Shown: one piece after another, positions 27,894 through 36,346 of the stretch
How the letters are laid out: each line of letters begins with the position of its first letter
Position numbering within the stretch: the first letter of the stretch is position 1
Origin: Aureimonas sp. AU22
GTDB lineage: Bacteria > Pseudomonadota > Alphaproteobacteria > Rhizobiales > Rhizobiaceae
Length of the DNA stretch: 64,000 nucleotides
Direction: 5' to 3'
Assembly: GCF_001463745.1 (NCBI RefSeq)
Contig: NZ_BBWJ01000043.1
Span: 1 to 64,000 of the forward strand
The notes under the pieces: model-generated
What the model was told of the DNA's origin: nothing
Databases searched by the model: none
The model's input: the letters and a program-made list of their open reading frames with translations, nothing else
Position numbers and translations under genes: made by a program

Positions 27894-29413
27894 CGCGCGG
27901 TGGTTCCCTGCACGGCTCGTGGTGCGTCGGCTGCCATGGCCGAAAGGATCGCGGGTTCCGAAATGCCGTCGCCGGACAGTTCTGCGACCGTCTGCCCGTC
28001 GGCAAGCACGGTGACGCGGTCAGCCAAGCTCAGCACTTCCTCGATCTCCGAGGAGATCATCAGGACGCCGAGCCCATCCTTCGATAGTTCGCGCAGGAGG
28101 GTCAGGATTTCCGCCTTGGCGCCGATATCGATGCCACGGGTCGGCTCGTCGACGATCAGGAGGCGCGGGTTCATGGCGAGCCAGCGAGCGAGCAGCACCT
28201 TCTGCTGGTTGCCGCCCGACAGTTCGCGGATCTTCTGGTCGGGCGAGGCGAGCTTGATGCCGAGCCGCTTCACGAAGCGATCGACCACGGCCCGCTGCGC
28301 CGCCTCATCCACCAGGCCCGCCTTCGCAAGGCGCGGCATCAGGGCGAGCGTCAGGTTCTCGGCGACGCTCATGTCGGGCACGATCCCCTCGATCTTGCGA
28401 TCCTCGCTGCAGAAGCCGAAGCCGGCGGCGATCGCCTCGGCCGGGCCGGAGAAGACGCGCGGGCTCCCATCAAGATGGAGCGTTCCGGCATCGGGCCGGT
28501 CGGCGCCGAAGACGATGCGGGCGGTCTCCGTGCGCCCCGAGCCGAGGAGTCCGGCCAAGGCCACCACTTCCCCACGCCCGACGGAGACGCTGGCCCCGTT
28601 CAGCCGGCGTCCGGCGACGAGGTCGCGCGCGTCGAGGAGGGCTTCGCGCCCCGTGCCGTCCTGAGACCCGCCGAGCCGCCTCTCGGCTTCCGCCAGCGTG
28701 CGGCCGAGCATGGCGGTGACGAGGTCGATCTTGGCGATCTCGCTCATGCGGTGGACGCCGACCGTCTGGCCGTCGCGCATGACGGTGACGCGGTCGCAGA
28801 CGGCGTAGAGCTCGTCCATGCGATGGCTGACGAAGAGAACGGCAACGCCTTCCGCCGTGAGCTTGCGGATCGTGGCGAACAGGGTCTCGACCTCGCGCTC
28901 GTCCAGCGACGAGGTGGATTCGTCCATGATGACGAGGCGCGCGCGCATCGACAGAGCGCGGGCGATCGCCACCATCTGGCGCGTGGCGGCATTGAAGCGC
29001 CCGAGCGGCAGGGACACGTCGACGGCCAAGCCGAAGCCGGCGAGCAGCCGTTCGGCCTCGCGCGCCATGGCGCGGCGGTCGGTGAGGCCGAAGCGGGTCA
29101 ACTCGCGGCCGAGAAAGATGTTCTCCGTCACCGAGCGCTGCGCGACGAGATTGATCTCCTGGTAGATCGTGGCGATGCCCGACCCCTGCGCCGCACCGGG
29201 GCTGGCAAAGTCCACCGGCTTGCCGTCGAGCGTGATCGCCCCGCCATCACGCCGATAGGCGCCGGTCAGGATCTTGATGAGGGCGGATTTTCCCGCGCCG
29301 TTCTGGCCGATCAGGGCCATGACTTCGCCGGGCTCGATCTCCAGCGAGGCGCCGGACAAGGCCGGCACGCCGGAAAAGGACTTCTCGATCTCGCGCATCG
29401 AAACGAGCGCCAT
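27890..29413 (-). CDS. Sugar-type ABC transporter ATPase (two domains)
   Basis: A 507-residue tandem ATPase. First domain: Walker A GQNGAGKSA, and Walker B VIMDESTSSLDE, in which the usual Pro after Glu is Ser. Second domain: degenerate Walker A GLLGSGRTE, signature LSGGNQQKVLLARWL and LLIVDEPTRGIDIGAK. ATG 29413 begins MALVSMREIEKSF; the ATG five codons later is an alternative. A hairpin at 29441-29458 lies between it and the binding-protein gene. It energises the two permeases encoded downstream. Confidence 0.94.
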   Translation of the reverse strand: MALVSMREIEKSFSGVPALSGASLEIEPGEVMALIGQNGAGKSALIKILTGAYRRDGGAITLDGKPVDFASPGAAQGSGIATIYQEINLVAQRSVTENIFLGRELTRFGLTDRRAMAREAERLLAGFGLAVDVSLPLGRFNAATRQMVAIARALSMRARLVIMDESTSSLDEREVETLFATIRKLTAEGVAVLFVSHRMDELYAVCDRVTVMRDGQTVGVHRMSEIAKIDLVTAMLGRTLAEAERRLGGSQDGTGREALLDARDLVAGRRLNGASVSVGRGEVVALAGLLGSGRTETARIVFGADRPDAGTLHLDGSPRVFSGPAEAIAAGFGFCSEDRKIEGIVPDMSVAENLTLALMPRLAKAGLVDEAAQRAVVDRFVKRLGIKLASPDQKIRELSGGNQQKVLLARWLAMNPRLLIVDEPTRGIDIGAKAEILTLLRELSKDGLGVLMISSEIEEVLSLADRVTVLADGQTVAELSGDGISEPAILSAMAADAPRAVQGTTAR

Positions 29414-29440
29414 GGCCTTGGTCTCCACTGTTCGGTCTGC

Positions 29441-29458
29441 GCCCGGCCGGAGCCGGGC
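29441..29458 (-). promoter_or_regulatory. Intercistronic stem-loop with UNCG-type tetraloop
   Basis: On the minus strand GCCCGGC-TCCG-GCCGGGC forms a perfect 7-bp stem closed by C(UCCG)G, a member of the very stable UNCG tetraloop class. It is in the 71-base gap after the binding-protein stop and before the ATPase start. No T-run follows, so it should protect upstream mRNA from 3' decay or attenuate rather than terminate. Confidence 0.6.
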
Positions 29459-29484
29459 AGCAAGGTCGGTGCGAACCCTGGAGG

Positions 29485-30474
29485 TCAGTAGGCGTTGGCG
29501 ACTTCGGTCGAGGCGTTCGACTTGTCGTAGAAGGCATCGACGTTCTTGACCCAGGGCTCGATCGTCTCGCCGGCCGCATAGCGGTTCAAGGTCTCGAAGG
29601 CCTTGGGGCCGAAGCGCGGGTTGCACTCGACGACGGCGGCGATCTTGCCGTCCACGACCGCCTGCACGGCCTCCTTGCCGCCGTCGATCGACAGGACCAT
29701 GATGTCCTTGCCCGGCACTTTGCCGGCTGCCTCGATGGCGGCGATGGCGCCCATCGCCATCTCGTCGTTGTGGGCATAGACGACGTCGGCGTCCGGATGC
29801 GCCTGAAGCAGCGCCTCTGCCACCTGGCGGCCCTTGTCGCGGGCGAAGTCGCCGGACTGGGAGGCGACGACCGTGAAGTTGGCCTTGCCGGCCAGCCCGT
29901 CCTCGAAGCCCTTCTTGCGGTCGTTGGCCGGCGAGGAGCCGGTGGTGCCTTCAAGCTGGATGATCTTGGCACCGTCCGGCTTTTCCTTGGCCAGGAACTC
30001 CGCAACGCGCCGTCCCTCGTCCACGAAGTCCGAGCCGATGAAGGTCACGTAGTCGCGACCCGCCTTGGCGAGGGCGGGATCGACGTTGCGATCGAGCAGG
30101 ATGACCGGAATGCCGGCACGGGCGGCGGCGCGCACGGCCGGAATCAGAGGCTTTTCCTCGCGCGGGGCGAGAAAGATGAGATCTACGCCCTGTGCGATCA
30201 TGGAATTGACGTCGGCGACCTGCTTGGCAGCCGAGCCGGCGGCATCGGTGTAGACGAGCTGGTGACCGAGCTTCTTGGCCTCGTCCTGCATGCTCTGCGT
30301 CTGGGCGATGCGCCAGGGATTGTTGCTCTCGGTCTGGGCGAAGCCGACCTTGTAGCTGTCCTTCTTTTCGAGCTTCGGCAGCTCCTGCGCGCCGGCCGGC
30401 AGCGAGGCGGCCAGCGACATGGCGGCAAACAGCGTGGATGCCAGAAGCACGGCACGGCGTGTCGGTGCGAACAT
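29485..30474 (-). CDS. Sugar-type ABC transporter substrate-binding protein
   Basis: A 329-residue periplasmic protein. A leader with TRRAVLLASTLFAAMSLAASL ends at AGAQ. Peripla_BP_4 segments follow: YKVGFAQTESNNPWRIAQTQ, INSMIAQGVDLIFLAPREEK-like sequence, GIPVILLDRNVDPAL and DADVVYAHNDEMAMGAIAAI. A strong GGGGAGGAATCAT Shine-Dalgarno precedes ATG 30474. It is the first gene of the importer/PhyH operon and is divergent from the LacI regulator across AT-rich operator-like dyads. Confidence 0.93.
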   Translation of the reverse strand: MFAPTRRAVLLASTLFAAMSLAASLPAGAQELPKLEKKDSYKVGFAQTESNNPWRIAQTQSMQDEAKKLGHQLVYTDAAGSAAKQVADVNSMIAQGVDLIFLAPREEKPLIPAVRAAARAGIPVILLDRNVDPALAKAGRDYVTFIGSDFVDEGRRVAEFLAKEKPDGAKIIQLEGTTGSSPANDRKKGFEDGLAGKANFTVVASQSGDFARDKGRQVAEALLQAHPDADVVYAHNDEMAMGAIAAIEAAGKVPGKDIMVLSIDGGKEAVQAVVDGKIAAVVECNPRFGPKAFETLNRYAAGETIEPWVKNVDAFYDKSNASTEVANAY

Positions 30475-30534
30475 ATGATTCCTCCCCAGGAAGGGCGACC
30501 GCTTGGGATCTCCCGCCGCCCGGGTACAGAGAAG

Positions 30535-30553
30535 CTGATAATAATATTATCAG
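30535..30553. promoter_or_regulatory. LacI-type operator candidate 1
   Basis: CTGATAAT and ATTATCAG form an 8-bp inverted repeat around AAT. It stands out as AT-rich against GC-rich surroundings and lies 61 bases upstream of the binding-protein start and ~106 bases upstream of the regulator start. The position suits repression of the binding-protein promoter by the divergent LacI protein. Confidence 0.6.
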
Positions 30554-30559
30554 TCAATC

Positions 30560-30571
30560 GATAATTTTATC
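30560..30571. promoter_or_regulatory. LacI-type operator candidate 2
   Basis: GATAA and TTATC form a dyad around TT, flanked by CAG so that the right half reads TTATCAG as in the neighbouring candidate. The two dyad centres are about 21-22 bases apart, two helical turns, which would allow cooperative binding on one face. Confidence 0.5.
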
Positions 30572-30658
30572 AGCCACGCAACGAGATGGCTTTTGACGCG
30601 AAGGCTGACACAAGGGGATGGTGTGCCAAGCCGCTTCGGCCGGACGAAGGAGACTGAC

Positions 30659-31756
30659 GTGCAGAGAAAACCGGATGAAGATCGCATCCGGCGGGTCCAG
30701 GACGCCAAGGCTTCCGAGCGGCGCCCGACGATGATCGAGGTCGCTCGGCTCGCGGGCGTCTCGCAGTCCAGCGTGTCCATGGTGCTCAACCGCATGGAGG
30801 GCGCGCGGATCACGGATGCGACGCGCCAGCGTGTCGAGGAGGCGGCCCGCACGCTTGGCTACGAACTGCCCGGCCGCCGCCGGCTTCGACACCGGGACCT
30901 GGAACGGCGGACGATCGCCTATCTGGTGGACGAGATCTCGACCAGCCCGCATCCCGTCGTCAATCTTGATGGCGCGCGCGACGCAGGCTGGGAACAGGGC
31001 TATCTGGTCAGCGCCCATGTGACGCGATCGGACCCGGCGCTGGAGGCGACGACGCTGGCAGCCATCCTTGCCGATCCGTCGGTTCTGGGCATCGTCTATT
31101 CCACCATCTTCACGCGCCGGATAACCCCGCCCGAGCCCTTGCGCAGTCTGCCGAGCGTCCTTCTCAACTGCTACGATGAGGAGCGCTCTCTTTCGGCCGT
31201 GCTGCCGGCGGAAGTCATCGGCGGCTTCACCGCGACCACCCATCTGACGGAACTCGGGCATCGCCGGATCGGCTTCATCAACGGCGAGCCGTGGATGGAC
31301 GCGGCCGCCGACCGGCTGGTCGGTTACCGCCAGGGGCTGGCGACCTCGGACCTGCCATTCGACGAAAGCCTCGTGCGCCATGGCGACTGGTATCCGACGA
31401 GCGGCTACCAGCACGCGAAGGAACTCCTGACGCGTGCCGACCGGCCGACGGCCATCTTCTGCGCCAGCGACCAGATGGCGGTCGGTGCGCTGGAGGCGGC
31501 CGTGGAGCTGGGCCTGAAGGTACCGGACGACGTGTCGATCCTCGGCTACGACAACCAGGAACTGGCGCGTTACACCAACCCACCTTTGTCCACCGTGGTT
31601 CTTCCGAACTACGAGATGGGCCGCCGTGCCGTCGAGACGCTGATCCGCCTCGCCAATGCCAACAAGCCTGCTCGCCCGCATCTCATCAAGATCGACGGCC
31701 CTTTGGTCGCGCGTAACACGACGGGGCATCGCTCGGCGGCAGCTTCGAAGAGGTGA
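30659..31756 (+). CDS. LacI-family transcriptional repressor
   Basis: A 365-residue repressor. The HTH at residues ~24-45 reads TMIEVARLAGVSQSSVSMVLNR, followed by a hinge (TRQRVEEAARTLGYE). The rest is a periplasmic-binding-like sensor (GFINGEPWMDAAADRLVGYR, TAIFCASDQMAVGALEAAVE, VSILGYDNQELARYTNPPLS). GTG 30659 is preferred because AAGGAG lies eight bases upstream; the frame is open further upstream but without a ribosome-binding site. It is divergent from the importer/PhyH operon and presumably represses it until the imported ligand or a derivative binds. Confidence 0.92.
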   Translation: MQRKPDEDRIRRVQDAKASERRPTMIEVARLAGVSQSSVSMVLNRMEGARITDATRQRVEEAARTLGYELPGRRRLRHRDLERRTIAYLVDEISTSPHPVVNLDGARDAGWEQGYLVSAHVTRSDPALEATTLAAILADPSVLGIVYSTIFTRRITPPEPLRSLPSVLLNCYDEERSLSAVLPAEVIGGFTATTHLTELGHRRIGFINGEPWMDAAADRLVGYRQGLATSDLPFDESLVRHGDWYPTSGYQHAKELLTRADRPTAIFCASDQMAVGALEAAVELGLKVPDDVSILGYDNQELARYTNPPLSTVVLPNYEMGRRAVETLIRLANANKPARPHLIKIDGPLVARNTTGHRSAAASKR

Positions 31757-31771
31757 ACGATCTAGAGGCTG

Positions 31772-32190
31772 TTAGCGCCTGATCCAGTCGAGGGCTGCGG
31801 CGAGGCAGGGGACGCCGAGATCGGCCAAGCGCTTCACGGCCGTCTCGCACTCTTGCAGATCCCCCTTTCGGCCGGCGCCCGCCGCTTGTCTGTGGGCGCG
31901 GACGTTGGTTCCGTCCGGGAATACCATGCCGAGCCTGACGCCGCGCTCCTGAACCAGTGGCAGCCGCTTTTCCCCGACGCCGAGCCGCAACTAGCGGATG
32001 AAGGTCTGCGCCGCCATCCACCTGGGCCGAACTCGGCCGGCGGCGATCGCCGCATCGCCCCGTTCTGGTGACGCCGGAAGATCGCCTCGATGGTTCGGCG
32101 AAGGCGCGGGCTCGGAACCGTCGCATGCGGGCGGAACGCTTCGATCAGCGGTTCCAGATCAGACCATCGCTCGTCGCCCGGCATCTGCAC
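31772..32190 (-). pseudogene. IS5-family transposase remnant
   Basis: The start MPGDERWSDLEPLIEAFRPH and RRTIEAIFRRHQNGA are the N-terminus of an IS5-group (IS427/IS1031-like) transposase. Continuation requires frame changes: a second frame holds LVQERGVRLGMVFPDGTNVR, which carries the first catalytic Asp region (normally LDGT), and then CETAVKRLADLG. The catalytic core beyond the first Asp is missing, so it is inactive. It lies between the LacI gene and the PheC-like gene. Confidence 0.85.
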
Positions 32191-32497
32191 TCTCCCTCAT
32201 CGGAAAAGCCAGCGACATGAGGACCGGCTTCAAACGCTCAAAGCCCCGAAGGCCCGGCGATGAGGATCAGGGGGCATGATCTCGAAATGGTGGAAAGCGG
32301 ATGTCGCATCGGGAGGGTGCAACGTATCGTTTCGTCGACAGGAGCGGATATGGTCTGCCAGGGCTACGACATGGGGTGGAAAGAGGCGATCGAGCGGATC
32401 CACCGGACGGCGGAAATTCGCAAGGGAAACGCCGGAGACGGCAATGACACCGTTGTCCCGTACGGAAGGGAGAATGGCTCCGCGTTCGAACGGTAGG
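32191..32497. other. Intergenic region, no gene recognised
   Basis: About 300 bases between the IS5 remnant and a strong palindrome. Short frames have no recognisable domain and I see no promoter I would defend. Confidence 0.35.
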
Positions 32498-32529
32498 TGA
32501 CCGGGTCATCCCATGGGATGACCCGGTCA
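32498..32529 (-). terminator. Perfect 32-base palindrome after the PheC-like gene
   Basis: Two 16-base arms, each beginning TGACCGGGTCATCCCA when read from its 5' end, meet with no spacer. It lies 16 bases past the stop of the minus-strand gene ending at 32545. The RNA could form a stable hairpin with a small internal loop, but no T-run follows, so it is a non-canonical terminator, a processing barrier or a protein site. Confidence 0.5.
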
Positions 32530-32544
32530 ACAACGGGGTCCCCG

Positions 32545-33339
32545 CTACTTCATGTTGGCTTCGAAAATCCGGTCGAACTCGCCCGTCGCCTTGGCGAGGT
32601 GCAGCCACTGATCGACGTAGGCCTTGAACTCGACGTCGCCGCGCGGCAGCAGAAAGCCCATCTCGCCATACTGGAGTGGCTGGTCGGGGTTCACCGCGCA
32701 CAAGCCGGGATGCAGCTTCTCCTGAAGCTTCACCTCGACGGACTCGGCGACCATGACGTCGGCGCGGTTCTCGGCGATCTCCTGCCAGATGACCCGGTTG
32801 TCCGGGAAGAGCTGGATCTGCGCGTTCGCGAGGTTGGCCCGGGCGAACTTCTCGTTCGTGCCGCCGGGGTTCACGACGACCCGCGTCGCCGGCTGGTTGA
32901 TCGCCTCGGCGGTCTGGTACTTCGAGACGTCGTCGCAGCGCACGATGGGCGCCTTGCCGTTCACGAGGTAGCCTTCGCTGAAGAACGCCTCGCGCTGACG
33001 CGGCAGCGTCACGGAGATGCCGCTCATCGCGACGTCGCACTTCGCCTTGAAGTCGGCCATCAGGTCCGACCACTTCGTCTGGATGAAGACGGCTTCCGCG
33101 TCGAGCGACTTGGCCAGCGAGCGGCCGAGGTCGATATCGATGCCCACGAAGTCGTTGGCGCCGTCCGGGCGGTACGAGAACGGGCGGTAGTCGCCCGTCG
33201 TGCACACGTTCAGGATTTTACGCTCGAGCACCTCGTCGAGCCGCGATTTGGATGGCATCTCCTGAGAGAGCGCCTGCGTTGCTGCGACGGCCAAAGTGAT
33301 ACCGATCGCAACCCGTGATGTCCGATAGCCCAACGCCAT
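32545..33339 (-). CDS. PheC-like periplasmic cyclohexadienyl dehydratase / SBP_bac_3 protein
   Basis: A 264-residue exported protein with leader MALGYRTSRVAIGITLAVAATQ. The fold is that of amino-acid-binding proteins, but several blocks match periplasmic cyclohexadienyl dehydratase PheC specifically: TTGDYRPFSYRPDGAN, DVAMSGISVTLPRQREAFFS, VNPGGTNEKFARANL, LHPGLCAVNPDQPLQYGE and YVDQWLHLAKATGEFDRIF. PheC converts prephenate or arogenate to phenylpyruvate or phenylalanine. The Glu in AESVEVKLQEKL may match the PheC acid residue by position, from memory of the family. No transporter genes adjoin it, which favours an enzyme over an importer subunit. It is probably a single-gene unit bounded by the palindrome at 32498. 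Confidence 0.78.
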   Translation of the reverse strand: MALGYRTSRVAIGITLAVAATQALSQEMPSKSRLDEVLERKILNVCTTGDYRPFSYRPDGANDFVGIDIDLGRSLAKSLDAEAVFIQTKWSDLMADFKAKCDVAMSGISVTLPRQREAFFSEGYLVNGKAPIVRCDDVSKYQTAEAINQPATRVVVNPGGTNEKFARANLANAQIQLFPDNRVIWQEIAENRADVMVAESVEVKLQEKLHPGLCAVNPDQPLQYGEMGFLLPRGDVEFKAYVDQWLHLAKATGEFDRIFEANMK

Positions 33340-33717
33340 TCCGTCCGCCCTATGCCACGTGATTCTGCTGGCAGCAGCCTACGGTTGGTGGTGTCGAGCG
33401 TCCAGTTCGACGCACTCCGCAGGAGTGTGATGCGTTGGTCGCGACGTCGTTGGCGATCAACGTCGTCGTCTTTCCATGCGCCTGCGTCCCGGAGCGGTAT
33501 TCACTCGTTCGGACGACTACACGATCAGCCGTATCCGACGCGTTCGGCTAGGCGCCGGCGGCACTTCCCGCGTTCGCGGCTGACGACCGAACGATCATTC
33601 CCCCTTGGGGTCTTCGAACGCAAATCCCTGCCTTCAGATCGCCCGTCGAACATATTTATATATCGACTGTGTAGATATATTAGGCCTTCGGGCTGCGTGG
33701 TGAGACGAGGGGACCGT
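33340..33717. other. Divergent promoter region between PheC-like gene and SsuA-like gene
   Basis: A 378-base gap. The right third is AT-rich (33650-33683) and includes the inverted repeat listed separately. The left part has no recognisable feature. It probably holds promoters for both genes. Confidence 0.4.
33658..33680. promoter_or_regulatory. AT-rich inverted repeat upstream of the ssuA-like gene
   Basis: ATATATC and GATATAT are separated by nine bases, centred about 49 bases upstream of the ATG at 33718. In DNA this GC-rich the AT cluster itself suggests a promoter -10/UP region or an operator, possibly for a LysR/CbI-type sulfur regulator. No regulator gene is adjacent. Confidence 0.4.
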
Positions 33718-34698
33718 ATGCTGGATCGCCGCCAATTCATCCTGTCGACGCTGGCCGTCGTCAGCGTCTCGATCCCGGGACGCGCGTTCGCCGTCGGCGA
33801 GGCTGCCGCGGCTCCGCTGACCGTCGCCGACCAGAGCGAGCTCCTGCGCAACCTGTTCGAGGCGAGCGGCGAGGCCGCAAAGCTGGGCTCGCCGGTTGCT
33901 TTCCCGAACTTCGCGGGTGGTCCAGCGATCCTGGAGGCCATGCGCGCCGGGGCGCTCGACCTCGCTTATGTCGGCGACACGCCGCCGATCCAAGCGCGAG
34001 CGTCCGGCACCCTCCTGCCGATCGTTGCGACTTTCACGCGGCCGGTCGCCGAGTACCGTCTCACGAGCCGGCCGGGTCTGGTCATCGAGAAGCTCGCTGA
34101 GTTGAAGGGCAAAAAGGTGAGCTACGTCGAGGGCTCGGGCCGGCAGGCCTTCCTGATCGAGGCGTTGAACCGCGCCGGCCTGAAGCTCGACGACGTGGAA
34201 AGGGTCAACCTTCGCGTCGCCGACCTGCCGGACGCGATCCGCACCGGGGCGGTGGACGTCGCGGTGTTGCAGGAACCGTTCGTCACGCGTCTGACGAAGC
34301 AGGTCGGCGCTGCCCAGGTGCGCGACCCGGAAGAGCGTCGCCTCCTGCCGAGCACCAGCTATATCTACGCCCGGCCGGAGGTGCTGGCTGATCCCCCAAA
34401 GGCGGCCGCGATCGGTCCGTTCCTGTCGGCGTTCGTTCGGGCGGGCAACTGGTCCAACGCGAACCGGGACGCTTGGGGCGAGCACTACTACTCCGGCTTC
34501 CAGCGTCTTCCGCCGGAGGACACCGCGTCGATCCTTGCCGCCCAGGCGCCCGTCTCCTTCCAGACCTCGGCGGAAGCGATCCCGCACCATCAGCGTCTGA
34601 TCGACATCCTCTACCAGGCCGGGTCGCTTCCCCAGCGCTTCGACGCCGCGGGCTCCTTCGTCGACACGTTCGATCCGGTGATCGTGGCCAGCCGCTGA
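33718..34698 (+). CDS. SsuA-like sulfonate/taurine-type ABC substrate-binding protein
   Basis: A 326-residue periplasmic protein starting LDRRQFILSTLAVVSVSI, a twin-Arg-like leader. FPNFAGGPAILEAMRAGALDLAYVG and PPIQARASG form the ligand-pocket segment found in SsuA/TauA-type proteins, and ELKGKKVSYVEGSGRQAFLI and GAVDVAVLQEPFVTRL are also typical. It starts a four-gene operon with SsuC-like permease, SsuB-like ATPase and an FMN monooxygenase. GAGGGGACC upstream of ATG 33718 can act as ribosome-binding site. An aliphatic sulfonate, sulfonate ester or similar organosulfur ligand is likely but not shown. Confidence 0.88.
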   Translation: MLDRRQFILSTLAVVSVSIPGRAFAVGEAAAAPLTVADQSELLRNLFEASGEAAKLGSPVAFPNFAGGPAILEAMRAGALDLAYVGDTPPIQARASGTLLPIVATFTRPVAEYRLTSRPGLVIEKLAELKGKKVSYVEGSGRQAFLIEALNRAGLKLDDVERVNLRVADLPDAIRTGAVDVAVLQEPFVTRLTKQVGAAQVRDPEERRLLPSTSYIYARPEVLADPPKAAAIGPFLSAFVRAGNWSNANRDAWGEHYYSGFQRLPPEDTASILAAQAPVSFQTSAEAIPHHQRLIDILYQAGSLPQRFDAAGSFVDTFDPVIVASR

Positions 34699-34727
34699 CC
34701 TTATCCCTTTCGACCCGGAGGCATCCG

Positions 34728-35606
34728 ATGTCCGACTTGGCGATCCGAACCGCGGCGCACCATGCGCCACCGCGGCACGCGGTGGATCTCGTTCCTGCGG
34801 CTGGTCCGAGGAGCCGGCGCTCCGGCCCGGCCCGCAGGCTCACCCCCGCACCTCTTCCGAAGGGCATGCGGCTTCTCGGCCCCATTCTCCTGCTCCTCGT
34901 GTGGGAGGCGGCGTCGCGGCTCGGCCTGATCTCGCCCTATACGCTGGCGGCGCCCTCGACCGCGCTCGCCACCGGCTACGCGCTGATCGCGGACGGATCG
35001 CTCCTGCCGCATCTCGCGGCCTCGGCCGCCCGCGCCTACTCCGGCCTCGCGCTCGGCGTGACGGCCGGCGTGGTGCTCGCGCTCCTGTCCGGCCTGACCC
35101 GCAGCGGCGAGGCGCTGATCGACGGGCTGGTCCAGGTGAAGCGCGCCGTGCCGACGCTGGCGCTCATCCCGCTTGCCATCATCTGGCTTGGCATCGGCGA
35201 GGCGATGAAGGTTTTCCTGATCTTCACGGCCGTCCTCGTGCCCGTCTACATCAACACCCACGCGGCGCTCCGCGGCATCGACATCCGCCATATCGAGCTG
35301 GCGCGAACGCTGCGGCTGACGCGCTGGGAGTTCATCCGCAAGGTGGCGCTCCCGGGAGCCTTGCCGGGCTTCTTCGTCTCGCTGCGCCTCGCCGTCGCCC
35401 TCTGCTGGACGGCGCTCGTGGTGCTCGAACTCGTGAACACGCAGACCGGCATCGGCTATCTCATGAACCGCGCCCGCGACTGGGGCCAGACCGACATCAT
35501 CGTCGTCGGCATCCTGATCTACGCCGCGTTGGGGCTCGCCTCGGATGGCGTGGTCCGCGCTGTGGAGCGCCGCGTGCTGCGCTACCGCAGGGGGCTCGGC
35601 GCATGA
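34728..35606 (+). CDS. SsuC-like ABC transporter permease
   Basis: A 292-residue inner-membrane permease. The first ~45 residues are a long basic N-terminal tail. Then LLGPILLLLVWEAASRLGLI starts the membrane region, and ALIPLAIIWLGIGEAMKVFLI plus ELARTLRLTRWEFIRKVALP include the EAA-type loop that contacts the ATPase. GIGYLMNRARDWGQTDIIVV is the usual C-terminal segment. Its stop overlaps the ATPase start. Confidence 0.92.
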   Translation: MSDLAIRTAAHHAPPRHAVDLVPAAGPRSRRSGPARRLTPAPLPKGMRLLGPILLLLVWEAASRLGLISPYTLAAPSTALATGYALIADGSLLPHLAASAARAYSGLALGVTAGVVLALLSGLTRSGEALIDGLVQVKRAVPTLALIPLAIIWLGIGEAMKVFLIFTAVLVPVYINTHAALRGIDIRHIELARTLRLTRWEFIRKVALPGALPGFFVSLRLAVALCWTALVVLELVNTQTGIGYLMNRARDWGQTDIIVVGILIYAALGLASDGVVRAVERRVLRYRRGLGA

Positions 35607-36346
35607 CCTTCCATCAGGCTCCGCCACCGGCCGTTTCGCTGCGCGAACTGTCGCGCGGCTTTGCAGGCAAGACTGTCCTCGACCGCCTGTCGCTCCAGAT
35701 TCCGCACGGCCAGTTCGTAGCGCTGCTCGGAGAATCCGGTTCCGGCAAGACGACGCTCCTGCGGGCGCTCGCCGATCTCGACGAGGACGCCGACACGCAA
35801 GGCGAGTTCGCCGTGCCGGACGAGGTCTCGGTCCTGTTCCAGGACGCCCGTCTGCTGCCCTGGATGAGCGTCCTCGACAACGTCGTCCTCGGGTACCGAG
35901 CCGCCGCCGCACGCGAGAAGGCAATGACGCTGCTCGATGCCGTCGGGCTCGGCGACAAGGCGGACGTCTGGCCGGACACCCTGTCCGGCGGCCAGAAGCA
36001 GCGCGCCGCTCTCGCACGCTCGCTTCTGCGGGAGCCGGACCTCCTCCTTGCCGACGAACCCTTCGGGGCCCTGGACGCGCTCACGCGCATCCGCATGCAG
36101 GGCCTGCTGCGCGACCTCGTTCGGCGCCGCAACCCGACCGTCGTCCTCGTCACCCACGATGTCGACGAGGCCCTGCTGCTCGCAGACCGCATCCTTGTCC
36201 TGAAGGAGGGGCGGATCGCCGAGGACCACCCTGTGCGTCTCGGCCATCCACGCCTTGCTCACCATCCCGACTTCATCTCTCTACGCCAGCGCCTGCTCGC
36301 GAGCCTCGGCGTCGAGGCCGGCCTTGTAGAAGGAGAACGCCCGTGA
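35603..36346 (+). CDS. SsuB-like ABC transporter ATPase
   Basis: A 247-residue single-domain ATPase with Walker A GESGSGKTT, Q-loop SVLFQDARLLPWMSVLDNV, signature LSGGQKQRAALARSL, Walker B LLLADEPFGALDA and switch VLVTHDVDEALLLADRI. The VFQD-R-LLPW motif is typical of the nitrate/sulfonate/taurine group. The start is ATGA-coupled to the permease stop, and its stop overlaps the GTG of the monooxygenase gene. Confidence 0.94.
   Translation: MTFHQAPPPAVSLRELSRGFAGKTVLDRLSLQIPHGQFVALLGESGSGKTTLLRALADLDEDADTQGEFAVPDEVSVLFQDARLLPWMSVLDNVVLGYRAAAAREKAMTLLDAVGLGDKADVWPDTLSGGQKQRAALARSLLREPDLLLADEPFGALDALTRIRMQGLLRDLVRRRNPTVVLVTHDVDEALLLADRILVLKEGRIAEDHPVRLGHPRLAHHPDFISLRQRLLASLGVEAGLVEGERP

Noticed and set aside
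25885-28005. Apparent 706-residue permease fusion
   Set aside because: The second half is a complete permease from ATG 26877; the first half is a frame shadow of the other permease gene.
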